From Girardinichthys multiradiatus (taxonomy: Eukaryota > Chordata > Actinopteri > Cyprinodontiformes > Goodeidae), in assembly GCF_021462225.1 (NCBI RefSeq), contig NC_061806.1, forward strand, positions 5,576,734 to 5,640,733: a stretch of DNA of 64,000 nt. The letters are read 5' to 3'. Of this stretch, positions 34,874 to 45,966 are shown piece after piece. The notes beneath the pieces were generated by a model. It did not search any database and had not been told where the DNA came from. It worked only from the letters and a program-made list of their open reading frames with translations. Within the stretch, counting starts at the first letter, position 1. The number at the start of each line of letters is the position of its first letter. A program made the position numbers and the translations under genes.

Positions 34874-36556
34874 TGCTTAACATACACATTTAGACAAAAT
34901 TCTACCTCTGGTTTTGTCACCAATATATCTTTGCTAATGGTTTCTATTTGTGAAACAATCACACTATGATTAAAAAAAATTTTTCTTAATAGGGATGTCA
35001 ATGACATCTTTTTTTCTTCTTGGGTGATATCATACTTACTTTTAAAACCTTTAAATGGTCCTAAATACCTGCATTGAGTACAACTGTGTGTCTGTCATAC
35101 TATTAAGTATCAAGAGATACATGGATAGACTAATGCTACTCTTAACACTAAAAGTAAGTAAGTTTGTGTTTGGTCAGTTTTTTTCTTTGTTTGAACAATA
35201 TACTGTAGTTACAAAAATGAACATTATTCGCAGTAAATCATACTAATTCCCTCTAAATGGAGTCACGTTTGGGAAAATGCATTTACAGGTTGAGCAGCAG
35301 AGTATGTGGGTTACACCCATGAAAAGCTTGCCAGACCCTCTATGCCAATGTCAAACAGTGTTTGATATGGATTTTAGATAGTGTGGGGCAGGATCTACCT
35401 TTCTGGAACAGCAAAGTTTGCTATCATTGTTGGGAAGACATATAACAAGATGAGATACTGCAACCACTGACAATCCCATATCTTGACTCTTACAGATTAA
35501 ACTCCCTGCATTCCTGACTTTAACTGCAAATAACTGTTGTGGGATCTGTTATTTGTTCCATAGTGATCAACACATTCACACTGGCTGACTGGTGATGAAT
35601 GTGGATTGATAAACAGGATGCCATCCTACACCAAACTGGTGACCAACACAAGGAGGAGGTGCCACACAGTTGTAGTTGTATACGCTTCTTCCACGCACTA
35701 CTGAGGCCCATGTTTCTTAAATGAATAATGCAAGAAGCACTCTTACAGCAAAGAAATAATCATTCAAACACAAAATTCTTTACACTTTGTGCTAATGTAT
35801 ATAGCTGATGGTAGGTAGGCATTATTGTTAATTGTCTCAGTGATGCTACCAACAATCTGAACAGAAGCTGAGTGGTTTGATTGTGGGGAGTGTGCTGAGT
35901 GGGGAGAAGATTACCATGTTGCTTGAGACAGATACATAATTATCTGCCATGACTTTCCTTCATAAATAAACAATTTCCCAAAAGCACAACAAAAACAAAC
36001 TCCTCAAATACATTCCACCTGATCTTGTTTCTACAAGTGCAGATCTGAATGAAAACTGCTGTCAAGTTCTTTGTTTTTTAAGAACCATGCGAAGTTCTAA
36101 AACAACCATAGTGGTGTTTTAGTCACATGTTATAACTGAATAAAATGAATACACAGTAAAACAGCCTTAAGTTAAGTAAGATCACAATGAACTGATAACA
36201 ATGAGACATGAGTATTTTATTGCACATTTAGCAACATTATATCTTTAATAAACACTGCTTAAATGCACCATCATGGCCTGTCAACATGTGAAGCCCCTGA
36301 AAGCTCTAAAGAAGCTTAAAACTATGTTTAATTTATCTGTTGCACTCAGATACTGAACAGTTAAACTAAATGGAAGACAAGTATCACTGGTATTTGCAAC
36401 CTTTTCACGTTTTCTCCCAAGGAAATATATCTTTATAAGGAAACTGTTTTTTTCATAATGAGATATTTCCTTTTTTATTCAAAAAACCAGATGTAATTAT
36501 TTAATGCAACACTGTCTCCCCTTTGGTTTTCATACAAACCAACTGTGTTTACTCAC
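34874..36556. other. Intron DNA, nothing recognised
   Basis: AT-rich intron between the Tc1-like element and the thsd7a exon at 36.6 kb. The small open frames have no motif. Confidence 0.5.
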
Positions 36557-36805
36557 AAAGTGCATGGTGGAACTACTCTTTCCTGGGGGCTGCATGGCTC
36601 TTTTTCTTCAAGTTCTGGGCACTCCGCTCCTCCACCGATTGGGAATTGACTCACTTTCCTGCTGCGAGTGCGCTCCCCTTTTGCCTCGTTGGGGTCATAA
36701 CACTGCTTGGAACAAGCTGACCATTCAGACCACTCAGTCACATCACAGTCCCTGGAAATCACGCAGGCCTGAAAGGTCACTGGCAGTGTCTCTTGAGAGC
36801 ACAGG
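36557..36805 (-). CDS. thsd7a: thsd7a exon (EWSEWSAC repeat)
   Basis: A 249-nt exon with a tgttctgcag acceptor and a GTGAGT donor. The codon split with the previous exon (AG plus C) gives serine, then LCSQETLPVTFQACVISRDC, DVTEWSEWSACSKQCYDPNE, RSRKVSQFPIGGGAECPELE and EKEPC. WSEWSAC with downstream R.R and CP..EEKEPC are standard TSR features; the EWSEW sequence is a C-mannosylation motif. The exon ends within a TT that joins the next exon in frame. Confidence 0.95.
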
Positions 36806-37144
36806 CTGCAGAACAAGACAACAGTAAAATTTTATTAGGTGCTGCTGGTTTTATGACTATTACCACATTCCATAATGTTAAGGTATAACACAAAGTGTTG
36901 CAATACAATGAAATAAGAGATTAGTTCTAAGAAAAGGTTAATTTATTTTGGTTTCATCTCTTCTGATGTGATTAACTCCTGTTCTGTGTAGGGGAAAGGT
37001 TGATTAAACAACTGTCACTGCAAAAATCAACGTGCACATGAAAATTAAAAAATGTATGTATTTATGAATGTATGCATATGTATAAATTCTCTTTTTTCTT
37101 TGTGTTCCCTGTTTTTCCATAGAGCCATGTATTAATACAATGTA

Positions 37145-38754
37145 CAGGTCCTTCTCAAAATATTAGCATATTGTGATAAAGTTCATTATTTTCCATAATG
37201 TCATGATGAAAATTTAACATTCATATATTTTAGATTCATTACACACTAACTGAAATATTTCAGGTCTTTTATTGTCTTAATACGGATGATTTCGGCATAC
37301 AGCTCATGAAAACCCAAAATTCCTATCTCACAAAATTAGCATATCATTAAAAGGGTCTCTAAACGAGCTATGAACCTAATCATCTGAATCAACGAGTTAA
37401 CTCTAAACACCTGCAAAAGATTCCCGAGGCCTTTAAAACTCCCAGCCTGGTTCATCACTCAAAACCCCAATCATGGGTAAGACTGCCGACCTGACTGCTG
37501 TCCAGAAGGCCACTATTGACACCCTCAAGCAAGAGGGTAAGACACAGAAAGAAATTTCTGAACGAATAGGCTGTTCCCAGAGTGCTGTATCAAGGCACCT
37601 CAGTGGGAAGTGTGTGGGAAGGAAAAAGTGTGGCAGAAAACGCTGCACAACGAGAAGAGGTGACCGGACCCTGAGGAAGATTGTGGAGAAGGGCCGATTC
37701 CAGACCTTGGGGGACCTGCGGAAGCAGTGGACTAAGTCTGGAGTAGAAACATCCAGAGCCACCGTGCTCTGGCGTGTGCAGGAAATGGGCTACAGGTGCC
37801 GCATTCCCCAGGTCAAGCCACATTTGAACCAGAAACAGCGGCAGAAGCGCCTGACCTGGGCTACAGAGAAGCAGCACTGGACTGTTGCTCAGTGGTCCAA
37901 AGTACTTTTTTCGGATGAAAGCAAATTCTGCATGTCATTCGGAAATCAAGGTGCCAGAGTCTGGAGGAAGACTGGGGAGAAGGAAAAGCCAAAATGCCAG
38001 AAGTCCAGTGTCAAGTACCCACAGTCAGTGATGGTCTGGGGTGCCGTGTCAGCTGCTGGTGTTGGTCCACTGTGTTTTATCAAGGGCAGGGTCAATGCAG
38101 CTAGCTATCAGGAGATTTTGGAGCACTTCATGCTTCCATCTGCTGAAAAGCTTTATGGAGATGAAGATTTCACTTTTCAGCAAGACCTGGCACCTGCTTA
38201 CAGTGCCAAAACCACTGGTAAATGGTTTACTGACCATGGTATCACTGTGCTCAATTGGCCTGCCAACTCTCCTGACCTGAACCCCATAGAGAATCTGTGG
38301 GATATTGTGAAGAGAACGTTGAGAGACTCAAGACCCAACACTCTGGATGAGCTAAAGGCCGCTATTGAAGCATCCTGGGCCTCCATAAGACCTCAGCAGT
38401 GCCACAGGTTGATTGCCTCCATGCCACGCCGCATTGAAGCAGTCATTTCGGCAAAAGGATTCCCGACCAAGTATTGAGTGCATAACTGTACATGATTATT
38501 TGAAGGTTGACGTTTTTTGTATTAAAAACACTTTTCTTTTATTGGTCGGATGAAATATGCAAATTTTGTGAGATAGGAATTTTGGGTTTTCATGAGCTGT
38601 ATGCCAAAATCATCTGTATTAAGACAATAAAAGACCTGAAATATTTCAGTTAGTGTGCAATGAATCTAAAATATATGAATGTTAAATTTTCATCATGACA
38701 TTATGGAAAATAATGAACTTTATCACAATATGCAAATTTTTTGAGAAGGACCTG
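37145..38754 (+). mobile_element. Tc1-like element with intact transposase
   Basis: A 1610-bp element bounded by TA on both sides (37143-37144, 38755-38756). The first and last 200 bp (37145-37344, 38555-38754) are inverted copies with only a few mismatches; both begin caggtccttctcaaaa. The single transposase gene has no stop or frameshift. Long inverted repeats with an open frame indicate a recent insertion compared with the other elements here. It sits in the 16-kb thsd7a intron, on the opposite strand to the gene. Confidence 0.95.
37473..38477 (+). CDS. Tc1-like transposase, 334 aa, DD34E
   Basis: A complete transposase that would cut and paste its element at TA sites. The ATG context is aatcATGGG. 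Residues about 10-100 form paired helix-turn-helix DNA-binding domains (TQKEISERIGCSQSAVSRHL), with a basic GRKKCGRKRC stretch (residues 49-58) between them that could serve as AT-hook or nuclear signal. Catalytic residues are visible: D148 in LFSDESKF, D238 in FQQDLAPAYSAK and E273 in SPDLNPIENLW, with 34 residues between D238 and E273. Length agrees with the Tc1 family (about 340). The C-terminus ends in GFPTKY. Related copies, from memory, have histidine where residue 243 is tyrosine (PAYSAK). Expression is not shown by the sequence. Confidence 0.95.
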   Translation: MGKTADLTAVQKATIDTLKQEGKTQKEISERIGCSQSAVSRHLSGKCVGRKKCGRKRCTTRRGDRTLRKIVEKGRFQTLGDLRKQWTKSGVETSRATVLWRVQEMGYRCRIPQVKPHLNQKQRQKRLTWATEKQHWTVAQWSKVLFSDESKFCMSFGNQGARVWRKTGEKEKPKCQKSSVKYPQSVMVWGAVSAAGVGPLCFIKGRVNAASYQEILEHFMLPSAEKLYGDEDFTFQQDLAPAYSAKTTGKWFTDHGITVLNWPANSPDLNPIENLWDIVKRTLRDSRPNTLDELKAAIEASWASIRPQQCHRLIASMPRRIEAVISAKGFPTKY

Positions 38755-38756
38755 TA

Positions 38757-39129
38757 TTTCTCCTATTTTAGTTTCCTAAGAGTATTAACTAATAGGTTGA
38801 AATTGAAAGAAAACAGCTATATCATGTCTAGAGGCATCTTATATAACTCATTTCCAGTGCACATTTTAGATGTGCCATGTTAAAAGCACAATATTTCAAT
38901 GTGTATGCAAACATTACAGCTCTCTGTAATAACTGAACTAAAGTGGAAAAAAGCTGTTTCTGTGGGAGTTTTGTATATTCTTAGCATTAGTTCTCCACTT
39001 CCCATGAAATGCTCATAGAAAACCTTCCCACTACATATAAAACATGTTCTTTCTTTCTAGGTGAAACTACTAAAGAAGCTACATCCATTAACATTTACTT
39101 TTCCTTCCCATAGAAAGTACTCCTGGATC
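38757..39129. other. Intron DNA, nothing recognised
   Basis: A short AT-rich intron stretch after the intact Tc1-like element. Confidence 0.5.
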
Positions 39130-39568
39130 AGTGCTTCTGTGTTCTTTTTGTATCTCTGCTCTGTTCTCTCAAACCCCCAGTCAGTCGTGGCAGATGGCCG
39201 CTCACACTGAGCCTGGTTCTGGTTCTGCTGGAGGTTTCTTCCTGTTAAAAGGGAGTTTTTCCTCTCCACTGTCGCTACATACATGCTCAGTATGAGGGAT
39301 TGCTGCAAAGTCAATGCCAGTGACTGTCCACTGTCTCTACATGCTCATCCAGGAGGAGTGAATGCTGCAAGTCACTGACTGGATGCAATCTGCTGGGTTT
39401 CCTTAGATAGAAAAACTTTTTATCCAATTTGAATAAATAACTGAGTCTGACTGCACTGTTCAATGATTAGGATTAATTGGAATGTATGTACCTGACTTTA
39501 GTGAAGTGCTTTGAGACGACATGTGCTGTGAATTGGCGCTATATAAATAAACTGAATTGAATTGAATA
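39130..39568 (+). mobile_element. L2-type LINE 3' UTR fragment
   Basis: Matches, in the opposite orientation, the 3' UTR of the L2 element at 11512-11770 (aatgctgcaagtcactgact, tgcaatctgctgggtttcct, gttcaatgattaggattaat). It ends ggcgctatataaataaactg then aattgaattgaat, the LINE tail. It contains no coding sequence and is strongly 5'-truncated. Confidence 0.85.
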
Positions 39569-40599
39569 AATACCACAACCCAAATGCTTCACAGAAGAGA
39601 TAGGAGATATATCTACAAAGTTATTTTGGTGGAGGAAAGACAATCTACTTTCAGTCACGTCTAAAGATAATTTCTTTCTTTGTGGAGTCTCTCCTTTGAA
39701 GCTGGACTGTTTTTTTAAAATTACATTGGTTTCTTATAAATGTCTATGAATTATGTCCTTGTAGACTGGTCTTTGACTGTTCTTATGTTTTTGTCTATTT
39801 ATTAATAGTGGGTTGAAGTTGGGAATTGAAAGCATTAGATATCTTCTGGACCTTTACAACCCTCTGTAATCCTCTAGAAAGGTCTCCTCAGCCTTTGACA
39901 AGAACTATTTGCAGCAGACTTTTTCTTTAGACAACTGATTTTAGGGAAAGTATTTATGTGACCTCTGGAGGTAAAAGTCAGAACCAGATTTTAACAAATG
40001 GTTTGCATATACATGCAATATAGTATAGTTTATAAGGGCAATGTGTGTTTTTTGGAAAATAAAATCTTTGTGGAAGTCGCTTATTAAAAATATTAAACAA
40101 TACCCATTTATGGTACAAGAGCTGCTGAAAATATAGGAAACATTTCCAACTTTGTTGTTTTAGCCAAAATATGAAATAGTATGAAATAGTCCCATCCTAA
40201 TGTGGCCCTATGGTAGATAAACTTGATCATGTGCTATTACCTACATAATACAGTCAGTAGATATACAAATCCATACAGTGAGTGGCTGAGAATGAAAAAA
40301 GATATGTGGTTTGTATTTTTTCGGACATAACGTAGGGTCCATAGCTTTCTTAGGATGTAATTGATAGTGCTCAGTGGCCTCTTTAAGTGTGGAGCAAGCA
40401 TGGAGACAGAATAAGGCCATTCAAGAGATACCAATGAGCATGGCTCGCTGACACCACATAAAATTCAAACAGTGAATGAGTTTAGGTGATGTTGATGTGG
40501 AGCCTGTGCCAAGTTTCATTAAGATCATACCGTCTGCAGTGTGAAGAAATGTTATACAACATTGTAGAACATTCACAACTTTGGGCAGACCCTAGACTC
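39569..40599. other. Intron DNA, nothing recognised
   Basis: About 1 kb with no recognised gene or repeat. Confidence 0.5.
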
Positions 40600-41303
40600 T
40601 ATCTGAAGAAAATACTTTAACAATTGCCAGCAACAGCTAGTATTAATTACTTCATTACTGAGCATAATCTCAATGTTATGTTTTTAACCGAAACATGGTT
40701 TCTTACTGAGACATAGAAAATTGTAATTGGTAAGAGTTGACTCTAAGCGAAACCAATTAGAAGCAGAGGAGATGAGGAGGGATGGCCACTTTGTTTTATG
40801 ATTCACTAGTGTAAAAAGATGTTCCTGGGCAAATTTGACTATTTTGAATACCTGGCTGTCCAGGCAATAGGCCCTGCTCAATCTATTTTTATGAATGTTA
40901 ACAGGCCTTCAAAACCCAAAACAAAGTTGTTCAATGATTTAAATGATCTTTTATCTGTGATATGTGTTGATTACAACTGTTAAATCATTCTTGACTTCAG
41001 AATCCATGATGCCAACCCTCAAGACAAAGTAGCAAAATAATAAAAATGTTATATACTTAAAAAATTAGGTTTGACTAAACATGTTATATAGCCAACACAC
41101 AAAAGAGGGTATATTTCGGACTTAATCTTCAGTAAGGGTCTGAACATTTGCAACTCACGCTGTCCTATATGACTACTTTTCTGTTATATTTGAAAGCATC
41201 ATTTCCATTGACTCAATTAGCTAATATTATAAGAAAATGCATTTCTAAGGACAGTGCAACTGAAACCTTTAACCAAGTTTACTCTTGCTCCCATGAAGAT
41301 AAG

Positions 41304-42812
41304 ATAAGATAAGATTGACTTTATTGATCTCACACTGGAAAAATTAACTTGTTTCGGGAGCTCTTAATAACACACAAGTAGGGTGTAGATAGGAAAAATG
41401 TGCAATCAAAGAAGAACAAGGTAGATGTGCAAAAACATGTAGTATTGATAGAATAAAATAAAGTAATGTACCTACAATAAGTAGTGGAGGCGACTGTGCT
41501 AAAGTGACAATGATTGCAGGCATTTTCAAATACAAAAGTTATTACATGAGTTTTTCTACAGTAGAATTGAATAGTCAGACAGCAGCGGGGATGGAGGACC
41601 TGCAGTAGCGCTCCTTCCTGCACTGAGGGTGTCTCAGGCCCTGTCCCAATTCCCACACTACACCCTACGCCCCTCTATGAAGTGTGTACTTGGTACAAGT
41701 GCATGTAAGGGTTGAAATGCGCAGGTTACAAGCGTGCAAAATTTGAGAATTGGGACAGTAGAGGTTACGTCATCGACTTGCACCTCTGCACCGTAACTGC
41801 AACATCAAAAAGGGCGGGAACCAGCGCTGTTTCCACAGTCTTGCTGCTAAAAAAACTATTTAAAACTGCAACAAGCAATTGTTTTGAGGAGAAGAAAGTG
41901 CAGGAAGTGACGGAGGTTTATACACCAGACTCTCGCCGCGTCAGTGTTTGTTTGAAAGGTAACTTCAGTGTTATGACCTACTGACTGCCCAGACTCACTC
42001 TGAACCCACTGGTATCTTACAATGTTGAGCCTGGAAAAGCAGTAAAAAAATATATTTGTCGGCTTGCTGTCTAAAGTTTACGCAGTTCTTATTATTCTGA
42101 TTTGATGGCTGGTTACGTTGACGGTTGTGATTGGTTTTTGCTCAGAACGTCATCTGCAGCAGTGAATTGTGGGTAATATACTTCGGCGAAGTCCGCTTCG
42201 ATGCGGGCTTTGCCGAAGGGCATCCGCCATTTGTGCCCCACATCAACGGGAACACGCAATTCAGGGACACAAGGGTGGAAGTGCGGGTATTAGGACAGGC
42301 AGGCATTTTCAAATACAGAAGTTATTACATGAGTTTTTCTACAGCAGAATTGAATAGTCAGACAGCAGCGGGGATGGAGGACCTGTGGTAGCGCTCCTTC
42401 CTGCACTGAGGGTGTCTCAGTCAGCCACAGCAGGAGCTGCTCAGCTCTTCTACAGTCCGGTGCAGTGGGTGAGAGATTATTTCCATGATGGATGTGAGCT
42501 TGGCTCACATCCTCCTCTCACCCACGACCTCCACAGAGTCAAGTGAGCAGCCAAGGACAGAGCTGGCCCTCCTAACCAGCTTGTTCAGTCTCTTCCTTTG
42601 CCGCTCTGTGCCGCCTGGGGCCCAGCAGACAACATCATAGAGAATACCTGAGGCTACCACAGAGTCATAAAAAGTCCTAAGCAAATGCCAGCACATTCCA
42701 AAGGACCTCAGTCTCCTCAGAAGGTGAAGGCAACTCTGGCCCTTTTTGCACAGGGCATTGGTATTATGGGACCAGTCCAGTTTATTGTTGAGGTGAGCAC
42801 CCAGATACTTAA
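41304..42812 (-). mobile_element. Rex1-like LINE fragment, interrupted
   Basis: Read on the minus strand from 42812 to 41304: RT C-terminal text (LLRTFYDSVVASGILYDVVC, LNKLVRRASSVLGCSLD), then the 3' part (LTETPSVQEGALPQVLHPRC), then the tail tcttatcttatcttatcttc at 41304. A 657-bp MITE-like unit (41640-42296) lies inside, and about 124 bp of the LINE (41516-41639) is repeated on the other side of it (42297-42420). The tail repeat differs from the Rex1-like copy at 9.06 kb, so this is a different subfamily. Confidence 0.75.
41640..42296. mobile_element. Unclassified DNA element, about 657 bp
   Basis: Ends look like imperfect inverted repeats: cctgtcccaattcccacact at the left, and cctgtcctaatacccgcact on the reverse of the right end (three mismatches in 20). 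It contains short open frames (41712-41984 and 42131-42391) that show no domain I know, and cgtcatcgacttgcacct-type promoter-like sequence. The family is not identified. Confidence 0.6.
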
Positions 42813-42814
42813 AA

Positions 42815-43519
42815 CAAAGAACACGGTGCGAAAGGCGCGCCGAGCGGAGCGAGAGCGATGGACAAGTTGAAAAATCTGAACTTTTTTCTAAATTCGCGTC
42901 ACGTCAACCAATCAGGGACTGGTGTTGCTGTGACGTAGGATGAAGGACCGCAGCAGAGAAGAAGCTGTTTTCTGTGAAGATGGAGGACCAGAGCATAGTG
43001 GCGGTGTGCGCCAAGCCGGAGATGTATGACTCAACTAACAAGCTGAGATTTATTTACTCACCGAAGACAGATGGACAGGCATTTAGCAGCGAGGATACAG
43101 CACCAGTAGATGGTGTCCCGGAGGCCGATTCGTCTCCCAACACAGGACAGCAGATCTTCGAACTGGGTCCTGGATAGACGGAAGTACCGCTGAAATCGAC
43201 CGTCATCCAGACGCAGCTCCTGGAGTAGGTGGTGGTAATCTCCGAACTGTTCCCGACCCTGAAGAATCTGGTGAACCCAGGGACGTCGGCGGCGTTTTTC
43301 GGCTCTCCACAGGTAAAAAAATGGGTTTATCCGTGAAATTCATGTCCGCCATGTTCAGTACAAACCAGCAAGCAGCAGTTGGAAGTTCCTCCTATTTAAG
43401 CGTTGCCGTTTGTTGACATTTGGCCACATGGATTGCATGCAAAATGTCAAGCAAGCAATAACACACAAATGACGCGAAAGATTTGCAGAATCCGCGTTTG
43501 GTGTGAGCGCACCATTACA
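42815..43519 (-). mobile_element. PIF/Harbinger-like element, partial
   Basis: On the minus strand, 43320-43150 decodes as the N-terminal Harbinger transposase exon (KRRRRPWVHQILQGREQFGD, DDGRFQRYFRLSRTQFEDLL). Upstream of it (43519-43330) the text matches the leader of the copy at 693-920 (aatggtgcgctcacaccaaa). The catalytic DDE part is missing. The block gcgcgccgagcggagcgaga near 42835 is a recurrent terminal motif of fish DNA elements but I cannot assign it. Confidence 0.65.
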
Positions 43520-43861
43520 CCTGCATTGGAGCTTGTGCTGAACCACCTCTGCTCCTCTCTGTCCCCTGAGTCTGGTATATGTCCATTTAACCATGTCTTT
43601 ATAAAACACAAGAGGCTGTACTCCCATGCGCAGCCCGAGGAGATGGTCCCGTGTGTAGGCGATGGGGCCATGGTTATCCCCAGTGCAGACAATAATAAAA
43701 GAAGGCTTCCCATGTGCCCAACTGCACATTGTTTTACCCACTCTAAAGAAAAAAAGAGAAACCAGTCTATAAACACAAATAGAAATAGAAGGAAAAGGGG
43801 AGGCAGAGCCGATATAACCTGCTGCTCTTCACACAGCACCATCTTGAACTGTAATTATCGA
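43520..43861. other. Unassigned insert next to Harbinger DNA
   Basis: Several open frames on both strands (for example 43403-43882 plus, 43447-43842 minus) overlap and look like chance. It may be further Harbinger-type leader. No motif recognised. Confidence 0.3.
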
Positions 43862-44800
43862 GGTGAGGGTTGTATCTGTTAAGAAGAAATCTCCATGGAG
43901 AAATGCTCCTCTGGTAAGAAGTGAAAAAAGGAGTGATGAAGGTGGAGAAAGACCAGACTCCTGGTTTACTAGACACCTATAAAGATAGACTTTACAGATA
44001 AACTTACAAAAGAAAAATGCAAAACAATCTTTCTTTACTGAGATTATCAAGAAAAACATTACTAATGTTAGTGCCTTGTTTGCCATGGTCGAAAGGTTAA
44101 CAAACCCTCCTGTGTCCGTAGCACCTGGACTCCACTCTAACAAGGCCTACAATGAATTTGCTAACTTCTTTAATGAGAAATTTCAGATTAGAAGAACAGT
44201 CTGTGGATCAATGAACCTATCCAAGAGTTACTGAAGTAACTTACTTCAGTTGCATAAAACAAAACTGAAGTACTTTATTTTGGACCAAAGACGGAGCAGT
44301 CTAGAGTCTTCAGTAACTACAGCCAAAAATCTGGGCGTAATGATGGACTCAGAACTGAACCTCCAGAGGCACATAAAGACAATCTCTAAGTCCGCCTTCT
44401 GTCACCTGAAGAACATTTCCAGGATTAAAAGACCAATGTCCCAGCAGTAGAGAAGATCACCCCAGTTCAAAAGTCCTTACTGTGGCTCTCTGTATCTCAG
44501 GGAATATACTTCAAAATACTTCTGTTAATTTATAAGTGACTGAATGGGTTAGCACCAAAGTACATTAAAGATTTGTTGTCATTTGATCAACCTTCCAGAC
44601 CACTCAGGTCTTTTGGTTCAAATCTACTTTGAATCCCGAGAATTAGAACCAAATGTAGAGAAGCAGCATTCAGCTCTTTTGCTCCACTGATCTGGAACAA
44701 ACTTCCAGAAAGCTTCAAAATGCTGAATACCTGAGTGTTTTTTTTTAAACAAGGTTAAAACCCGTATTTATTTAGATCTGCTTATGATTGTTGTATTCAA

Positions 44801-45003
44801 ACAATGAACTAAGACATATCAGTAAACGTTTTTACTGGAGTTAAACATTATTTAGGATTTTCCACCTTGGAACAGACAGTGTAAAGGACTTTGTTGTCCA
44901 CAGTGAGAAGTAGTTCAGTGTTAAAGACCCCTCCCTGACAGACCATGGCTGAGCCTGGCTCTCCTAGAAGACGTTTGGAGAAAGGCACAGAGCACCAGGA
45001 GGT
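44801..45003. other. Spacer before the Ty3/Gypsy element
   Basis: Short unassigned sequence between the Maui-like LINE and the first Gypsy LTR. Confidence 0.4.
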
Positions 45004-45020
45004 CTCTGACCCATAATTAG

Positions 45021-45664
45021 GCAGGTGCAGCCACACAGCTGAAGATCATCAGGGCTAATCAAGAGGAACTTCTTAAGCAGCAGGAACCCTTAAGGAGGCG
45101 TCAGATTGTTAACTCACCTCAGTGGTAATTAGCAGACTATGCTCTGTCGTTCTCTAAAGACCCAGACCTGGTTTCTTTCCGTCCATATTGTGAGCCCGAG
45201 TTTGCATTTGGCTTAAGGCACTTCACTGTGCTTCCCCAATCAAGAGTCTCCTTCAGCTTCCTGGAACCTGCGAACCCAAAGAAGGCACTAACCTCTCCTC
45301 TGGATCACCTGCCTGCAAGACTCCTGCACATCCACAATCCAACTTCACACAAACCACCTGGAAGAAAACCCAAAGGAAAAATCACCAACTTACCTGTAAA
45401 ACTCAGTTTCCGTGTCGTTACTTACCTTACCCTGGAAACTCCATTTCTTCATAACAGTAAGACTTGTCCTCAAACATTTCTAGTCGCACAATACTTCCAG
45501 TCGCCTGTACTCACTTACTTGTCTTCCTCAGTGCACCGACCAGCAGAACCCGGATTCCCCGACGACCCCGTTGCATTTTCCTGTTTATCAATAAACCAAT
45601 TTAACTTGAATTCTGCCTTCGTAAGTGTTGCTCGCACTAGAGTCACCAAGTTTGCTATTATGAC
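45021..45664 (+). repeat. Ty3/Gypsy 5' LTR
   Basis: Shares with the right LTR the phrases gcaggtgcagccaca, ctaatcaagaggaacttctt, cacttcactgtgcttcccca, tggatcacctgcctgcaaga, agtgcaccgaccagcagaac and a polyadenylation-type caataaacca near 45590. It ends gctattatgaca, just before the gag leader. The left end is approximate (45004-45021). Confidence 0.7.
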
Positions 45665-45681
45665 AGAACAACTGGACCTTT

Positions 45682-45966
45682 CAGACTCTGTGGCACATTC
45701 ACGGATAGCCGTGACATAACAGGGCATTTTGCTCGGGCAGCAGGATCATCTCCTCCCGTCACTCAACCAACAACAAACTACCACGGTACAAACCTTGGCT
45801 GAGATCCCCATCAGCTTCACTCTCTTCCATCTGTTCTTCCTCTTACCAGTCTCGTTCCTGCAGCAGCAGCTCCCACCTGCCATAGGATCACTCCCCCTTC
45901 TCTGGAACCTTTTTCGGGGAATTGGAAAAATGCAGAGGTTTTCTTCTCCAGTGTGCTCCTGTGTTT
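45682..45966 (+). pseudogene. Ty3/Gypsy gag, N-terminal remnant
   Basis: The frame reads DSVAHSRIAVT, a stop, then QGILLGQQDHLLPSLNQQQT, and after a frameshift PEPFFGELEKCRGFLLQC. The last block matches the conserved start of fish Gypsy Gag capsids. The initiator ATG is not visible where expected. The frame is cut at 45966 by the LTR-like unit that starts TGTTGG. Confidence 0.75.

Larger units (their letters stand above)
40600..44800 (+). mobile_element. Maui/L2-type LINE split by nested elements
   Basis: The left part (40600-41300) decodes as an endonuclease (INYFITEHNLNVMFLTETW, and later THKRGYISDLIFSKGLN). The right part (43865-44800) continues with the linker (VKKKSPWRNAPLVRSEKR, SFFTEIIKKNITN, VERLTNPPVSVAPGLHSNKA, FANFFNEKFQIRRT) and a shortened RT end (TAKNLGVMMDSELNLQRHIK). 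The two parts are in family order, so 41304-43860 (Rex1-like, MITE and Harbinger DNA) is an insertion cluster. Many stops make it dead, and most of the RT palm is deleted near 44215. Confidence 0.7.

Noticed and set aside
43403..43882. 159-codon plus-strand open frame
   Set aside because: Overlaps two minus-strand frames and Harbinger leader sequence; no domain visible.
45228..45719. 163-codon plus-strand open frame
   Set aside because: It runs through the Gypsy LTR and leader; not a protein of the element.
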